NCBI RefSeq assembly: GCF_042666875.1 | Contig: NZ_JBHTCX010000007.1 | Span: forward strand, 285,543 to 349,542 | Length of the DNA stretch: 64,000 nt | Direction: 5' to 3' | Source of the DNA: Brachybacterium sp042666875 | Lineage (GTDB): Bacteria; Actinomycetota; Actinomycetes; Actinomycetales; Dermabacteraceae | Made by a program: the position numbers and the translations under genes | Shown: positions 8,667 to 18,500 of the stretch, one piece after another | Numbering within the stretch: the stretch's first letter is position 1 | Layout: each line of letters begins with the position of its first letter | Notes under the pieces: model-generated | Seen by the model: the letters and a program-made list of their open reading frames with translations, nothing else | What the model was told of the DNA's origin: nothing | The model's database searches: none

Positions 8667-9584
8667 TCAGAACGTCCGGCCGGTGAGTCTCTCGTAGGCC
8701 TCCACGTAGCGTGCCCGGGTCTGCTCGACGACCTGGGCGGGCAGCTCCGGGGGCGGCGTGCTGGTGCCGCGGTGCCAGCCGGAGGCGGGCGAGGTGAGCC
8801 AGTCCCGCACGAACTGCTTGTCCAGGCTCGGCTGCGGGCGGCCTTCGGCGTAGTCGGCGGCCGCCCAGAAGCGGCTGGAGTCGGGAGTGAGGACCTCATC
8901 GCCGAGCATGAGGGTGTCGTCGTGGCGGGAGCGGCCGAACTCGAGTTTGGTATCGGCCAGCAGGATGCCGCGCTCGCCGGCGATGTCGCGGGCCCGCTCG
9001 TAGATCGCCAGGGTCAGCGTCTCCAGCTGATCGACGAGCTCGGCCCCCAGCAGGTCGCGGGCCTGGGCGACGGTGATGTTCTCGTCGTGCTCCCCGGCCT
9101 CGGCCTTCGTCGAGGGGGTGAAGATCGCCGGATCCAGTCGCGAGGCCTCGACCAGGCCGGCCGGCAGCACGTGCCCGCCGACGGATCCGCCGGCTCGGTA
9201 GTCCGCCAGCCCGGAGCCGGTGAGGTAGCCACGGGCCACGCACTCCAGCGGCACCATGTCCAGGCCGCGGCACCGCAGCGCCCGCCCGGCCACGGGCTCG
9301 GGGACCTCCGCCGCGGAGAGCACATGGTGGGGGACGAGGTCGGCCAGCTGCTCGAACCAGAACATGCTGATCCCGGTGAGCAGGCGACCCTTGTCGGGGA
9401 TGCCGGGCTGCAGCGAGTGGTCGTAGGCACTGATCCGGTCGGTGGCGACCACCAGCACTTCGGTGGCGCGCGCCGGATCGGTGCCCGCGGGCACGTACAG
9501 CTCGCGGACCTTGCCGCTGAAGGCGTGGTCCCAGCCCTCCAGCGGCGGAGCCTCGAGCAGCGGGGCGGACGAGGCGGCGCTCAC
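8667..9584 (-). CDS. purC: SAICAR synthase PurC
   Basis: Phosphoribosylaminoimidazole-succinocarboxamide synthase (305 residues) joins CAIR with aspartate in purine synthesis. The two family signatures are present: the motif MVPLECVARGYLTGSG in the N-terminal half and ILLADTKLEFG in the second half. The start overlaps the purD stop by 4 bp (ATGA), so purD and purC are one coupled operon read on the minus strand. Confidence 0.97.
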   Translation of the reverse strand: MSAASSAPLLEAPPLEGWDHAFSGKVRELYVPAGTDPARATEVLVVATDRISAYDHSLQPGIPDKGRLLTGISMFWFEQLADLVPHHVLSAAEVPEPVAGRALRCRGLDMVPLECVARGYLTGSGLADYRAGGSVGGHVLPAGLVEASRLDPAIFTPSTKAEAGEHDENITVAQARDLLGAELVDQLETLTLAIYERARDIAGERGILLADTKLEFGRSRHDDTLMLGDEVLTPDSSRFWAAADYAEGRPQPSLDKQFVRDWLTSPASGWHRGTSTPPPELPAQVVEQTRARYVEAYERLTGRTF

Positions 9585-10864
9585 GCGGCGGGTCCCTGCG
9601 CCTCGGCCGCGTCGCGGGCGATGTCGGTGCGGTGGTACGCGCCCTCGAGCTCGATCGCCTCGGCGCCCGCGAGCGCGACCTCGCGGGCCGCGGTGAGGTC
9701 CGCGCCGGTGCCGACGACGGTCAGCACGCGCCCGCCGGCGCTGACCAGGCGGCCGTCCTCGCCGAGGGCGGTGCCGGCGTGGATCACGTGGGCCCCCGCT
9801 CGTTCGGCGACCTCGATCCCGCTGATCACGTCACCGGTGCGCGCCGCCGCGGGGTACCCGGCGGAGGCGACCACCACGGTGACCGCTGCGTCCTCGCGCC
9901 ACTGCAGCGGGTCCGCGCCGGCCAGCTCGCCGCGTGCGGCGGACAGCAGCAGCGGGGCCAGGGGAGAGGCGAGACGTTCGAGGACCACCTGGGTCTCGGG
10001 GTCCCCGAAACGGGCGTTGAACTCGACCACGCGCACGCCCAGCGGGGTGAGCGCGAGGCCGCAGTAGAGCACGCCGACGAACGGGATCCCGCGGGAGGCG
10101 AGCTCGTCGATGGTGGGGCGGGCGACGGTGCGCACGACCTCGTCGGCCAGTCCCTCGGGAGCCCACGGGAGCGGGGAGTAGGCGCCCATGCCGCCCGTGT
10201 TCGGTCCCTCGTCACCGTCCAGGGCCCGCTTGAAGTCCTGGGCGGGAGCCAGCGCCACCACGTCGGTGCCGTCGCTGAGGCAGAACAGGGAGACCTCGGG
10301 GCCCTCGAGGTACTCCTCGAGGACCACGGTGCCGCCGGCGTCGAGAACGCTCCGGCCGTGTGCCGTCGCCTCCGAGCGATCACGGGTGACCACGACCCCC
10401 TTGCCCGCGGCGAGCCCGTCGGCCTTGACCACGTAGGGCAGGTCGCCGAGCGGGTTGGTCCGGTCGAAGCCGGCCTCGAGCTGGTCGATCGCGGTGACCG
10501 TCACGGAGGCGGCGGTGGGCACGCCCGCGGCGGCCATGATCTCCTTCGCCCAGGACTTCGAGCCCTCCAGGCGGGCGGCCGCGGCCGCCGGGCCGAAGAC
10601 CGTGAAGCCGGCCTCGCGCAGCTGATCGGCGGCACCGGCGACCAGCGGGGCCTCGGGGCCGATCACCACCAGGTCCGGGTCCAGGGTGCGGGCCAGCTCC
10701 ACCTGGGCCTCGAGATCGCCGACGGCGACGTCGTGGCAGGTGGCGAGCCGGCCGATCCCGGGGTTGCCGGGGGCGGCGTGCAGCTCGGGGGCGGGGCGGT
10801 CGGCGGCGAGGCGACGGATGATCGCGTGCTCGCGGCCTCCGGAGCCGATGACGAGGATCTTCAC
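9581..10864 (-). CDS. purD: Phosphoribosylamine-glycine ligase PurD
   Basis: GAR synthetase of the ATP-grasp family (427 residues), step 2 of purine synthesis. The N terminus KILVIGSGGREHAI is the family signature, and the ATP-grasp signature FNARFGDPETQ lies in the C-terminal half. The open frame runs 62 codons further upstream, but the conserved sequence begins at the GTG at 10864. That GTG lies 7 bases after a TACCCT -10 hexamer, so I take it as a leaderless start. Divergent from truA. Confidence 0.96.
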   Translation of the reverse strand: MKILVIGSGGREHAIIRRLAADRPAPELHAAPGNPGIGRLATCHDVAVGDLEAQVELARTLDPDLVVIGPEAPLVAGAADQLREAGFTVFGPAAAAARLEGSKSWAKEIMAAAGVPTAASVTVTAIDQLEAGFDRTNPLGDLPYVVKADGLAAGKGVVVTRDRSEATAHGRSVLDAGGTVVLEEYLEGPEVSLFCLSDGTDVVALAPAQDFKRALDGDEGPNTGGMGAYSPLPWAPEGLADEVVRTVARPTIDELASRGIPFVGVLYCGLALTPLGVRVVEFNARFGDPETQVVLERLASPLAPLLLSAARGELAGADPLQWREDAAVTVVVASAGYPAAARTGDVISGIEVAERAGAHVIHAGTALGEDGRLVSAGGRVLTVVGTGADLTAAREVALAGAEAIELEGAYHRTDIARDAAEAQGPAA

Positions 10865-10871
10865 GCGGGTC

Positions 10872-10877
10872 AGGGTA
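10872..10877 (-). promoter_or_regulatory. -10 element of purD-purC
   Basis: TACCCT on the minus strand ends 7 bases before the GTG start of purD. No ribosome-binding site lies between them, so the operon mRNA is probably leaderless. Confidence 0.5.
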
Positions 10878-10981
10878 CCCAGCGGGGCCTGCGCCCGGGC
10901 CCGTGCCCGCACTGCGACATGGCTGGGTGAGACCCGCCGCCCTCCCGGGGCTCCGGTGCCCGCCCTCGGGCATCGCGCCGT

Positions 10982-10987
10982 TACGAT
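10982..10987 (+). promoter_or_regulatory. -10 element of truA
   Basis: TACGAT ends 7 bases before the truA ATG. It shares the roughly 130 bp divergent region with the purD promoter. Confidence 0.5.
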
Positions 10988-10994
10988 CGGCTCC

Positions 10995-11972
10995 ATGCCC
11001 GCCGCGATCCCGGAACCGACCCGCGCCGCGACGCCGGAGGAACCGACCACCCGGCTGCGGCTGGACCTCTCCTACGACGGCACCGATTTCCACGGCTGGG
11101 CCGCCCAGCCCGGCCGTCGCACCGTCCAGGGCGAGCTCGAGGCGGCTCTGGCCCAGATCGCTCGCCGCGAGCTGCGGGTCACCGTCGCCGGCCGCACCGA
11201 CGCCGGCGTGCACGCCCGCGGCCAGGTCTGCCATCTCGACGTGCCCGACACGGTCCTGGCGACCATGCCCGGCCGCTCCGATCGCAGCCCCGCAGACTCT
11301 CTCGTGACACGGCTGGCCGGGGTGCTGCCGCCCGACGTCGTCGTCCACGTCGCCCGCGAGGTCCCCTCCGACTTCGATGCCCGGTTCGGCGCGCTGTGGC
11401 GCCGCTATCGCTACCGCATCTCCGACGGTCCCGCCGTCCACGACCCGCTGCGTCGCGACGTGCTGCGCCACCGCCGCCGGCTCGACATCGACGCCATGAC
11501 CGAGGCGAGCCGGCCGTTGCTGGGCGAGCACGACTTCCTCTCCTTCTGCCGTCCCCGGGAGGGCGCCACCACCATCCGCACCCTGCGGGAGTTCCACTGG
11601 GAGCGTCCCGATATCGGCCGGGCCGACGAGGGCCTGGTCGTGGCGACCGTCGTCGCCGACGCCTTCTGCCACCACATGGTGCGCTCGCTGGTCGGTGCGC
11701 TGATCGGCGTGGGGGAGGGCCGACGGGACGCGGAGTGGCCCTCGCGGGTGCTCTCCGCGCGCACCCGGGAGGCCGCGCGTCGGGACGGCGCCGGGTCGGC
11801 GCCGATGTGCCCGCCGCAGGGCCTGACCCTCGACCACGTCGCGTACCCGCCCGATGAGGAACTGGCGGCTCGAGCGGCTCTCGCGCGCGCCCGCCGGGGC
11901 ACTTCCGCCGGCGCAGCCCGGATGCGTGACGGAGCCGGAGATCACACCCCGGACCAGCCCTCTGTGCGTTGA
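10995..11972 (+). CDS. truA: tRNA pseudouridine(38-40) synthase TruA
   Basis: Converts uridines 38-40 in the tRNA anticodon stem to pseudouridine. The 325-residue protein has the catalytic Asp in GRTDAGVHA (residues 66-74, D69), the start motif LDLSYDGTDFHGWA and the late motif FCHHMVRSLVGALIGVG. The first 20 residues are an unconserved extension. The open frame extends about 100 codons upstream, but the leaderless promoter pattern and the conserved region both point to 10995. The last 35 residues are also poorly conserved. rplM follows on the same strand with its own promoter overlapping the truA stop. Confidence 0.95.
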   Translation: MPAAIPEPTRAATPEEPTTRLRLDLSYDGTDFHGWAAQPGRRTVQGELEAALAQIARRELRVTVAGRTDAGVHARGQVCHLDVPDTVLATMPGRSDRSPADSLVTRLAGVLPPDVVVHVAREVPSDFDARFGALWRRYRYRISDGPAVHDPLRRDVLRHRRRLDIDAMTEASRPLLGEHDFLSFCRPREGATTIRTLREFHWERPDIGRADEGLVVATVVADAFCHHMVRSLVGALIGVGEGRRDAEWPSRVLSARTREAARRDGAGSAPMCPPQGLTLDHVAYPPDEELAARAALARARRGTSAGAARMRDGAGDHTPDQPSVR

Positions 11973-11998
11973 CGCTGCCAGCTGGTTCGCAGTATTGT
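11969..11998 (+). promoter_or_regulatory. Promoter of rplM-rpsI
   Basis: TTGACG (11969-11974) and TATTGT (11993-11998) are separated by 18 bp, a good housekeeping sigma match and the clearest two-box promoter in the window. The -35 overlaps the truA stop codon. Transcription from here would give a leader of roughly 225 bases before rplM. Confidence 0.65.
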
Positions 11999-12154
11999 TG
12001 GCGGTCGTTGTGCCTCGATGTGTGCCCGACTCCGCAGCCGATATCTCACGCCCGGCGCGATAAGGGCATCTCACACACATCCAGGACCGCCGTCGCCTCG
12101 TGAGCGGAGCGGGACGGGCGCAGCGACAGGGCCATGCTTTTACCCGAAGGAAGC

Positions 12155-12206
12155 GTGCCCACGGTCCATCGAACCGTGCCTGGACGGCGTCCCGCCGCCT
12201 GGGCAC
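12155..12206 (+). promoter_or_regulatory. Structured leader of rplM (three-way junction)
   Basis: A closing stem GTGCCC/GGGCAC (12155-12160 with 12201-12206) encloses two hairpins: ACGGT/ACCGT (12161-12165 with 12173-12177, 7-base loop) and CGGCG/CGCCG (12185-12189 with 12193-12197, 3-base loop). The junction ends 23 bases before the rplM GTG, just ahead of the AGAAGAAGG ribosome-binding site. The stems are seen by eye; an autoregulatory role, as in other ribosomal protein leaders, is inference. Confidence 0.4.
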
Positions 12207-12229
12207 CATGACGAGAGAAGAAGGCACGA

Positions 12230-12673
12230 GTGCGTACGTTCACCCCGAAGCCCGACGATGTCGAGCGTTCCTGGTACGTCATCGACGCAACGGATGTCGT
12301 CCTCGGCCGGCTCGCTTCCCAGGCTGCACAGCTCCTCCGGGGAAAGCACAAGCCGGTCTTCGCACCCCACATGGATGCGGGCGACTTCGTGATCATCATC
12401 AACGCTGACAAGGTCGCGCTGACCGGCAACAAGCGGGAGGCGAAGCTGGCCTACCGCCACTCCGGCTACCCCGGCGGTCTCCGCGGCATCCCCTACTCCG
12501 AGCTGCTCGAGAACCGCCCTGAGCGGGCGGTGGAGAAGGCCGTGCGCGGCATGCTTCCCAAGAACAAGCTCGCCGAGCAGCAGCTCAAGAAGCTCAAGAT
12601 CTACTCGGGTTCGGAGCATCCTCACAGCGCTCAGCAGCCCGTCCCCTTCACCATCGACCAGGTGGCGCAGTAA
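12230..12673 (+). CDS. rplM: 50S ribosomal protein L13
   Basis: Large-subunit protein L13 (147 residues). It shows the conserved stretches WYVIDATDVVLGRLAS, the motif KHKPVFAPHMDAGDFVI, NADKVALTGNK and the signature LLENRPERAVEKAVRGMLP. It begins with GTG, preceded by AGAAGAAGG. Partner gene rpsI follows 51 bp downstream, the usual L13-S9 pair, driven by the promoter at 11969-11998. Confidence 0.98.
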   Translation: MRTFTPKPDDVERSWYVIDATDVVLGRLASQAAQLLRGKHKPVFAPHMDAGDFVIIINADKVALTGNKREAKLAYRHSGYPGGLRGIPYSELLENRPERAVEKAVRGMLPKNKLAEQQLKKLKIYSGSEHPHSAQQPVPFTIDQVAQ

Positions 12674-12724
12674 GCGGGGGCTCCCGCCACTCCGCCCTGC
12701 CGCACGGAAGAACCAAGGAGAACC

Positions 12725-13234
12725 GTGACTGAGACCACCCCCGAGTCCCTCGAGGCCGTGACCGAGGAGACGGACGAGAACGTCCCGTCGTCCTTCACCA
12801 CCGAATCCACCGGCGAAGCCCCGGTCGGCAGCGGCCAGTCCGCCACCGCCCCGGGCTACGGCACCGGTCGCCGCAAGCAGGCCGTCGCCCGCGTCCGTCT
12901 GATCCCCGGCTCCGGCCAGTGGACCATCAACGGCCGCAGCCTGGAGAACTACTTCCCGAACAAGCTGCACCAGCAGGAGGTCAACGACCCGTTCACGGTC
13001 CTCGACCTCCAGGGCCGCTTCGACGTCGTCGTCCGCCTCACCGGCGGCGGCCCCTCCGGTCAGGCCGGGGCCGTGCGCCTCGGCGTGGCCCGTGCGCTGA
13101 ACGAGATCGACGCCGAGCACAACCGCCCGACCCTGAAGAAGGCCGGCTTCCTCAAGCGCGATGCTCGCATCATCGAGCGCAAGAAGGCCGGACTGAAGAA
13201 GGCCCGCAAGGCGCCGCAGTACTCCAAGCGCTGA
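12725..13234 (+). CDS. rpsI: 30S ribosomal protein S9
   Basis: Small-subunit protein S9 (169 residues). The core starts at about residue 43 (GYGTGRRKQAVARVRL) and ends with the invariant basic tail finishing QYSKR, which reaches the P-site tRNA. The first 40 residues are an acidic Thr/Glu-rich extension of the kind seen in several actinobacteria. GTG start with a strong AAGGAG upstream. Last gene of the rplM-rpsI operon, followed by a strong hairpin terminator. Confidence 0.98.
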   Translation: MTETTPESLEAVTEETDENVPSSFTTESTGEAPVGSGQSATAPGYGTGRRKQAVARVRLIPGSGQWTINGRSLENYFPNKLHQQEVNDPFTVLDLQGRFDVVVRLTGGGPSGQAGAVRLGVARALNEIDAEHNRPTLKKAGFLKRDARIIERKKAGLKKARKAPQYSKR

Positions 13235-13280
13235 TCATCCCGCGCTGCTGATTCGCGACTTCGCCGCCGGATCCGCGCAC

Positions 13281-13317
13281 ACGATGCCCCTCGACCCATG
13301 TGGTCGAGGGGCATCGT
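13281..13317 (+). terminator. Terminator of rplM-rpsI
   Basis: A perfect 15-bp stem (13281-13295 with 13303-13317) closes a 7-base loop CCATGTG, 46 bp after the rpsI stop. The T-tract is weak (TTGCGTTCG), as is usual in high-GC actinobacteria. Confidence 0.8.
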
Positions 13318-13373
13318 TGCGTTCGCCCCCGACGAGAGCCCGCCGTCGGACCACAGGCGTCGGGGCCACGGAC

Positions 13374-13379
13374 TATCCT
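13374..13379 (+). promoter_or_regulatory. -10 element of the CoA transferase gene
   Basis: TATCCT ends 6 bases before the ATG at 13386 and there is no ribosome-binding site, so a leaderless mRNA is likely. Confidence 0.45.
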
Positions 13380-13385
13380 CACGGC

Positions 13386-14651
13386 ATGGAGTTCGTGCCA
13401 CGGCGATGGTGGAGCGGCCCCTTCGACGTCGAGCATCTCGCCTGGACGGCCGTCGCCCGGGTACGGGACGCGGCGCAGGAGGTCGCCATCACCCGCGGCC
13501 TGGATGTCACTGTCGACACCACGCCCGCACTGGTCGCCGCGTCGTTCGCGTCCTTCGAGAATCTGCGCGTCGACGGCCGTGCACCCGAGGCCTGGGCAGA
13601 GCTGTCCGGACTTGTCGCCGCCCGTGACGGCTGGGTGCGGCTGCACGGGAACTACCCGCATCACGCGGCTGCCATCCGCTCCGCGCTCTCCGTCTCGGAT
13701 CGCGCCCAGCTCGACCGCACGGCACGCCGACTCGGCGCGGAGGAACTGGAGGAGGCTGTCTGCGCGGCCGGAGGGATCGCGGTGGCCGTGCGGTCCCGGG
13801 CGGACTGGGCGCGGCACCCGCACGGTCTCGCCACGGCCTCGGCGCCGTGGTCCGAGGGGCACGACCGCGGGGACCGGCCCGTGCTGTCCCGCACCGCCAC
13901 CCCGCGGGAACTGCTCCGCGGGATCCGGGTCCTCGATCTGACCCGCGTGATCGCCGGCCCCACCTGCTCGCAGCTCCTGGCCTGCCTCGGGGCCGACGTG
14001 CTCCGCGTGGACCCGCCGCATCGTCCGGAGATCCTCGACCAGTACCTCTCCACCGGGATGGGCAAGCGGTCCGTCGAGATCAATCTCCGTCGCGAGGCGG
14101 ATCGGGTGCGCGCCCTGGCCTCGTCGGCGGATGTGATTCTCAGCGGGTACCGCCCCGGCGCTCTCGACCGATTCGGACTCGGCGACGAAGCCCTCGAGCA
14201 GCTCGCCCCGCAGGCCGTCATCGTCACCCTCTCCGCCTGGGGCGAGGCCGGTCCCTGGTGCTCGCGAGCCGGTTTCGACTCCATCGTTCAGGCGGCCACC
14301 GGGATCGCGGCCGCCTGCGGCTCGCCGGACCGGCCCGGGGCGCTTCCTGTCCAGGCCCTGGACCACAGCAGCGGGCACCTCATGGCCGCCCACGTGCTCG
14401 AGGCGCTCGCCCGGGCTCGCGCCCACACGGTGCGCGTGAGCCTGCTCGGCGCCGCCCGCACGCTGCTCGCCGCGACCCCGCCGCCGCCCCGGGAGCCGGC
14501 CGCGCTCGACGTGCCGCGGGTGAGGGTCCCGTCGGCCGAGGGCGTCCTCGACGCCGTCCCGCCGCCGCTGCGGATCGACGGTGCCACCCTCGAGCGTCCC
14601 GTCGGCCGGTACGGTGCCGCGAGAGCGGAGTGGAGCGACCGGAGCGGGTGA
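13386..14651 (+). CDS. CaiB/BaiF-type CoA transferase family III protein
   Basis: Family III CoA transferases move CoA between organic acids. The conserved core begins at about residue 180 with LRGIRVLDLTRVIAGPTCSQ and continues through LGADVLRVDPP and the motif GMGKRSVEINLR. Asp and Gly residues typical of the active site lie in GFDSIVQAATGIA. The first 180 residues look like a second, degenerate copy of the fold, and the C-terminal part is shorter than usual (421 residues in all). The start follows from the -10 hexamer 6 bases upstream. Substrate unknown; the next gene on the strand is a cyanase. Confidence 0.78.
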   Translation: MEFVPRRWWSGPFDVEHLAWTAVARVRDAAQEVAITRGLDVTVDTTPALVAASFASFENLRVDGRAPEAWAELSGLVAARDGWVRLHGNYPHHAAAIRSALSVSDRAQLDRTARRLGAEELEEAVCAAGGIAVAVRSRADWARHPHGLATASAPWSEGHDRGDRPVLSRTATPRELLRGIRVLDLTRVIAGPTCSQLLACLGADVLRVDPPHRPEILDQYLSTGMGKRSVEINLRREADRVRALASSADVILSGYRPGALDRFGLGDEALEQLAPQAVIVTLSAWGEAGPWCSRAGFDSIVQAATGIAAACGSPDRPGALPVQALDHSSGHLMAAHVLEALARARAHTVRVSLLGAARTLLAATPPPPREPAALDVPRVRVPSAEGVLDAVPPPLRIDGATLERPVGRYGAARAEWSDRSG

Positions 14652-15014
14652 GGCCGTTCGGGTCCTCGGGACATATTCGGACCCGTCGGTCTCCCTCCGT
14701 GCACTCTGCGCCCCGGCGCGCGCCCTCCCCGGCCCTGAGCCCGCCCCTGACGTCCACCGCCCACTGTGCAGGCGGCGGCGATGACGAGTCATTCCCACGG
14801 CGTCGGGTTACCGGACCGTGACCCCGGTGTCCGCCGCGGCCGTCTCCCGGAGCGGTGGCCGGACGGTTCGCGCAGGATCGGACTCGTGCGCGGAGCGTCC
14901 GTGCGCGGATCGTCGATCGCCTGCGCGTCCCGCCCAGGTGCGGGTGCGACGGAGTCGGCGACGTGGGCGGCGGGAGCGGGAGACGCTCCCTCAGGACGAG
15001 AGGACATTGCGGTG
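14652..15014 (+). other. Gene-free stretch between the CoA transferase and cyanase genes
   Basis: 363 bp with open frames but no recognisable protein, strong hairpin or repeat. The only signal I can support is a GACATT hexamer at 15003-15008, 6 bases before the cyanase ATG, a candidate -10 for a leaderless cyanase mRNA. A frame continuous with cyanase covers part of the stretch, but its translation does not look like conserved protein. Confidence 0.4.
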
Positions 15015-15524
15015 ATGAGTGATCAGACGGAGACCGGCGGCGCAACGGGGCAGGGGAGCGGGCGCGGACTCGTGAGCAAGCGCGTGGCCGGCGAGCTGAT
15101 CGACGAGAAACGACGTGAGCTCGGGGTGACCTGGACGGACCTCGCCGAGCGCACCGGGCGGCCGCGCGTCTGGCTGGCCTCGGCCGTGCTCGGCGCGCAG
15201 CCCGTCCCCGCCGCCGAGGCGGAGATCCTCGGCGAGGCGCTGGGACTGGAGCCGGAGCTGGTGGCAGCCCTGACGCGCCAGCCGTATCGGACCGTCGACC
15301 CCGAGATCCTCAGCGACCCCACGATCTACCGCTTCCAGGAGCTGATCCAGGTCTACGGGCCCGCGCTGAAGGCGCTCATCCACGAGGAATTCGGCGACGG
15401 GATCATGAGCGCCATCAACTGCAGCATCGATCTCGAGCGCGGGAAGCACCCCGGCGGTGACCGTGTGGTGCTCAGGATCGATGGGAAGTTCCTGCCCTAC
15501 GACTGGGTCAGCACCGAGGCCTGA
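15015..15524 (+). CDS. cynS: Cyanate hydratase (cyanase) CynS
   Basis: Converts cyanate and bicarbonate to ammonia and CO2, which detoxifies cyanate and releases nitrogen. The catalytic triad has the spacing known from E. coli cyanase (R96, E99, S122): here R106, E109 and S132, in YRFQELIQVYG and GIMSAINCSID. The C terminus keeps DGKFLPYDW. The N-terminal part is the helix-turn-helix-like domain of the family. At 169 residues it is slightly longer than usual owing to a 15-residue Gly/Thr-rich start. No carbonic anhydrase or cyanate transporter gene is adjacent. It converges on the SNF2 gene with 25 bp between stops. Confidence 0.95.
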   Translation: MSDQTETGGATGQGSGRGLVSKRVAGELIDEKRRELGVTWTDLAERTGRPRVWLASAVLGAQPVPAAEAEILGEALGLEPELVAALTRQPYRTVDPEILSDPTIYRFQELIQVYGPALKALIHEEFGDGIMSAINCSIDLERGKHPGGDRVVLRIDGKFLPYDWVSTEA

Positions 15525-15549
15525 TCCGGTCTGCCCGCCTCGGCGCGAT

Positions 15550-18500
15550 CTACGAGAGCAGCTCGCGGATGTCATCGGCCGTGATGCCCTCGCGGAACGC
15601 CGACCCGGAGTCGGTCAGGGCGTCGAACAGGTCCGCCTTCTTCTGCTGCAGCGCGAGCACCTTCTCCTCGATGGTGTCCTCGGCGACCATCCGATAGACC
15701 ATCAGGTGGCGCTCCTGGCCGATGCGGTGGGCGCGGTCGACGGCCTGGTTCTCCGCGGCGGGGTTCCACCACGGATCCAGCAGGAAGACGTAGTCCGCCT
15801 CGGTCAGGGTGAGTCCGAAGCCGCCGGCCTTGAGGGAGATCAGGAACACCGGAGCGTTCCCCTCGCGGAAGCCGCGGACCGCCGCCTCACGATTGCGGGT
15901 GGAGCCGTCGAGGTAGGCGTAGTCCACGCCGCGCTGGTCCAGCTGCTCGGCGACCCGGTGCAGGTAGGAGGTGAACTGGCTGAACAGCAGCACCTTGTGC
16001 CCCTCGCCGAGGACCTCCTCGAGCTGGTCGAACAGCGCGGCGAGCTTCGAGCTGTGCACGTCCCGATGCTCCTGCGCATCGACGATGCCCGGATCCAGCG
16101 CCATCATCCGCAGCAGCGTGAGCGAGCGGAACACGATGAAGCGGTTGCGGTCCAGATCGTCCTCGATCAGCCCCAGCACCTTCTTGCGCTCGCGCTGGAG
16201 CAGGGAGTCGTACAGCGCCCGGTGATCCTCGGCGAGCTCGACCTTCCACACCTGCTCCTGCTTGGGCGGGAGCTCCTTGGCGACCAGATCCTTGGTGCGG
16301 CGCAGCATGAACGGTCGCAGCCGGGCACGCAGCACCTCCATCCGCTCCGGATGCTCACCGCTCTCGATCGGCGTCGTATAGCGCTGACGGAACGCGGTGG
16401 CGGCGCCGAACAGTCCCGGCGCGGCCAGCGACATGATCGACCACAGGTCATCGAGCGAGTTCTCCATCGGCGTACCCGTGATGGCCAGGCGGAACGGGGC
16501 GTGCACGCCGCGCGCCGCCTGGTGCGTGCGGGCACGGCGGTTCTTCACGAACTGCGCCTCGTCCAGCACCATGCCCGCGAACTCCTGCTCGGCGAACTCC
16601 TCGGCATCGATCCGCAGCACCGTGTAGCTGGTGACCAGCACGTCGGCGCCGGCGGCCACCTCGGCGAGGTCGGTGCCGCGAGCCCGACGGGTGCGGTCGA
16701 CGACCCGCAGATCCAGGCCCGGGGTGAACCGCTCCGCCTCGGAGCGCCACACGCCCACCACGGACGCCGGCGCGACCACCAGGAACGGTGGCAGCGCGGA
16801 GGAGGCGGCGTCCGAGCCGGTCCCGGCACGCTCGTGCGCATGGGCGATCAGCGCGAGGGTCTGGACGGTCTTGCCCAGGCCCATATCGTCGGCCAGCACT
16901 CCGCCCAGGGAATGCTCGTACAGGAAGGCGAGCCAGGCGAAGCCGTCGCGCTGGTACGGGCGCAGATCGGCGGTCAGCCCGCGCGGCGGCTGCGGCGGCG
17001 TGAGATCGACGCCCGCCTGCAGGGCACCGACGCTGCGCTGCCAGGCGTCGGAGGACACGGCCTCGTCGGCGATCTCCTCGAGCTCGTTCCAGATGTCGAC
17101 CTGGTACTTCGAGATCGACTGCTGGTCGGGATCCCACTCGGCCAGCGCCTCGCCCTCGGCGATCAGCTCGCGCAGCGCATCGAAGGCTGGGTTCTCCAGG
17201 GAGAAGTACGTGCGATCGGGCATCAGCAGCCGCGACTTCCCCTGGGCCAGGGCCGTGAACAGGGAGGCGAAGGCGATCTGCTTGCCCTCGATGGTGATCT
17301 CGAAGCCGAGGTCGAACCAGTCGTTCTTCCCGCGGGACTCGTGCTGGGTGACGCGCACGTGCGGGGCCTCGTCCAGTTCCCGGTAGGCGTGCCGGGTGCC
17401 GGTGACCTTCGCGCTGACGTGCTCGAGCTCGTCGAGGGCATCGAGCACGTGGGTGGAGAACTCGGCGGTGTCGACGCCGCTGAGCCGCTCCGGCGTCCGG
17501 GAGCCGGCCGTCGGCCACAGCTGCTGAGCGCGGGCGAGGACCGCCTCCTCGTGCTCGTGATCGCGGCGCGGGCCGATCGCCGGGTCCATGGGGACGGTGC
17601 GTTCGGGATCGTGGTACCGCCAGGACCAGGTCAGGGTGAGCCGGTCGCCGTCGGCGTAGGCGGCGGTGACCTGCAGCGTCGCCGGCTCGATCGCGGGCAT
17701 CTCCACGCTGCCGTCGGTACTGGTGACGGTGGTGATCTCCCGCAGCCGGGGGTAGGCCGAGCCCAGGAACTCCTCGCGCTCGGCGGCGGGGATGCGCAGC
17801 GGCTCGGGGCGTTGGAACAGTCGTTGCAGGGCGATCGGGACCGGGCTGTCCACAGGGGCGATGCGGGCGTGGAAGCGTTCGCCGCGCCGGCCGGCGTCGT
17901 CGCCGTCCCCGTCGGCCGGGATCGTGGAGGCCAGATCGATCACTCCACCGGTGCCCAGCAGCTGCGCAGACGGGGCCGGGTCGCCGCCGATGAGGATCCG
18001 GGGGCGTACGGCGAGTTCGGACTCGGCTGCGGGCGCGGAGAGGTCCAGCTCCACCTCGGCCGTCGGCGCGATCTCGACGCTCTCGAGGATGCCGCTGGTC
18101 AGGAACTGCACGCCGACGTCGGCGGCGTAGGAGAGCGACTGCCACAGCAGCGGCGAACCGATCGAGCTCAGCCACAGGTGCTCGACCGCCCCCGAGGTGT
18201 AGGAGCGCTCGGCCGTGGCCGCGGAGAAGATGCGGGTCAGGGCCTCGGCGTGCGCGGGGACGTAGTCGTGGCCGGGCACGCGGTACTCGAAGGTGCGCCA
18301 GGAGACACCGCCCTTGATCCAGCGCCCCTGCTTGCCGCGCACCAACGGGCGGATGCCCAGGCGCAGCTCGGATCCGGCATGGACGTGCTCCGCCGTGGCG
18401 GGCTCGTGCGCATAGCGGGGCCGGCCCGACTCCAGCGGCGAAGCCTCCAGATCGAACCGCAGCGCGAGCGGCTGCGGGCCCTCGCTGCGCTGCTCCTCCT

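Noticed and set aside
13284..13385. Earlier start of the CoA transferase
   Set aside because: It would lie inside the rpsI terminator hairpin. The -10 hexamer and plausible protein begin later.
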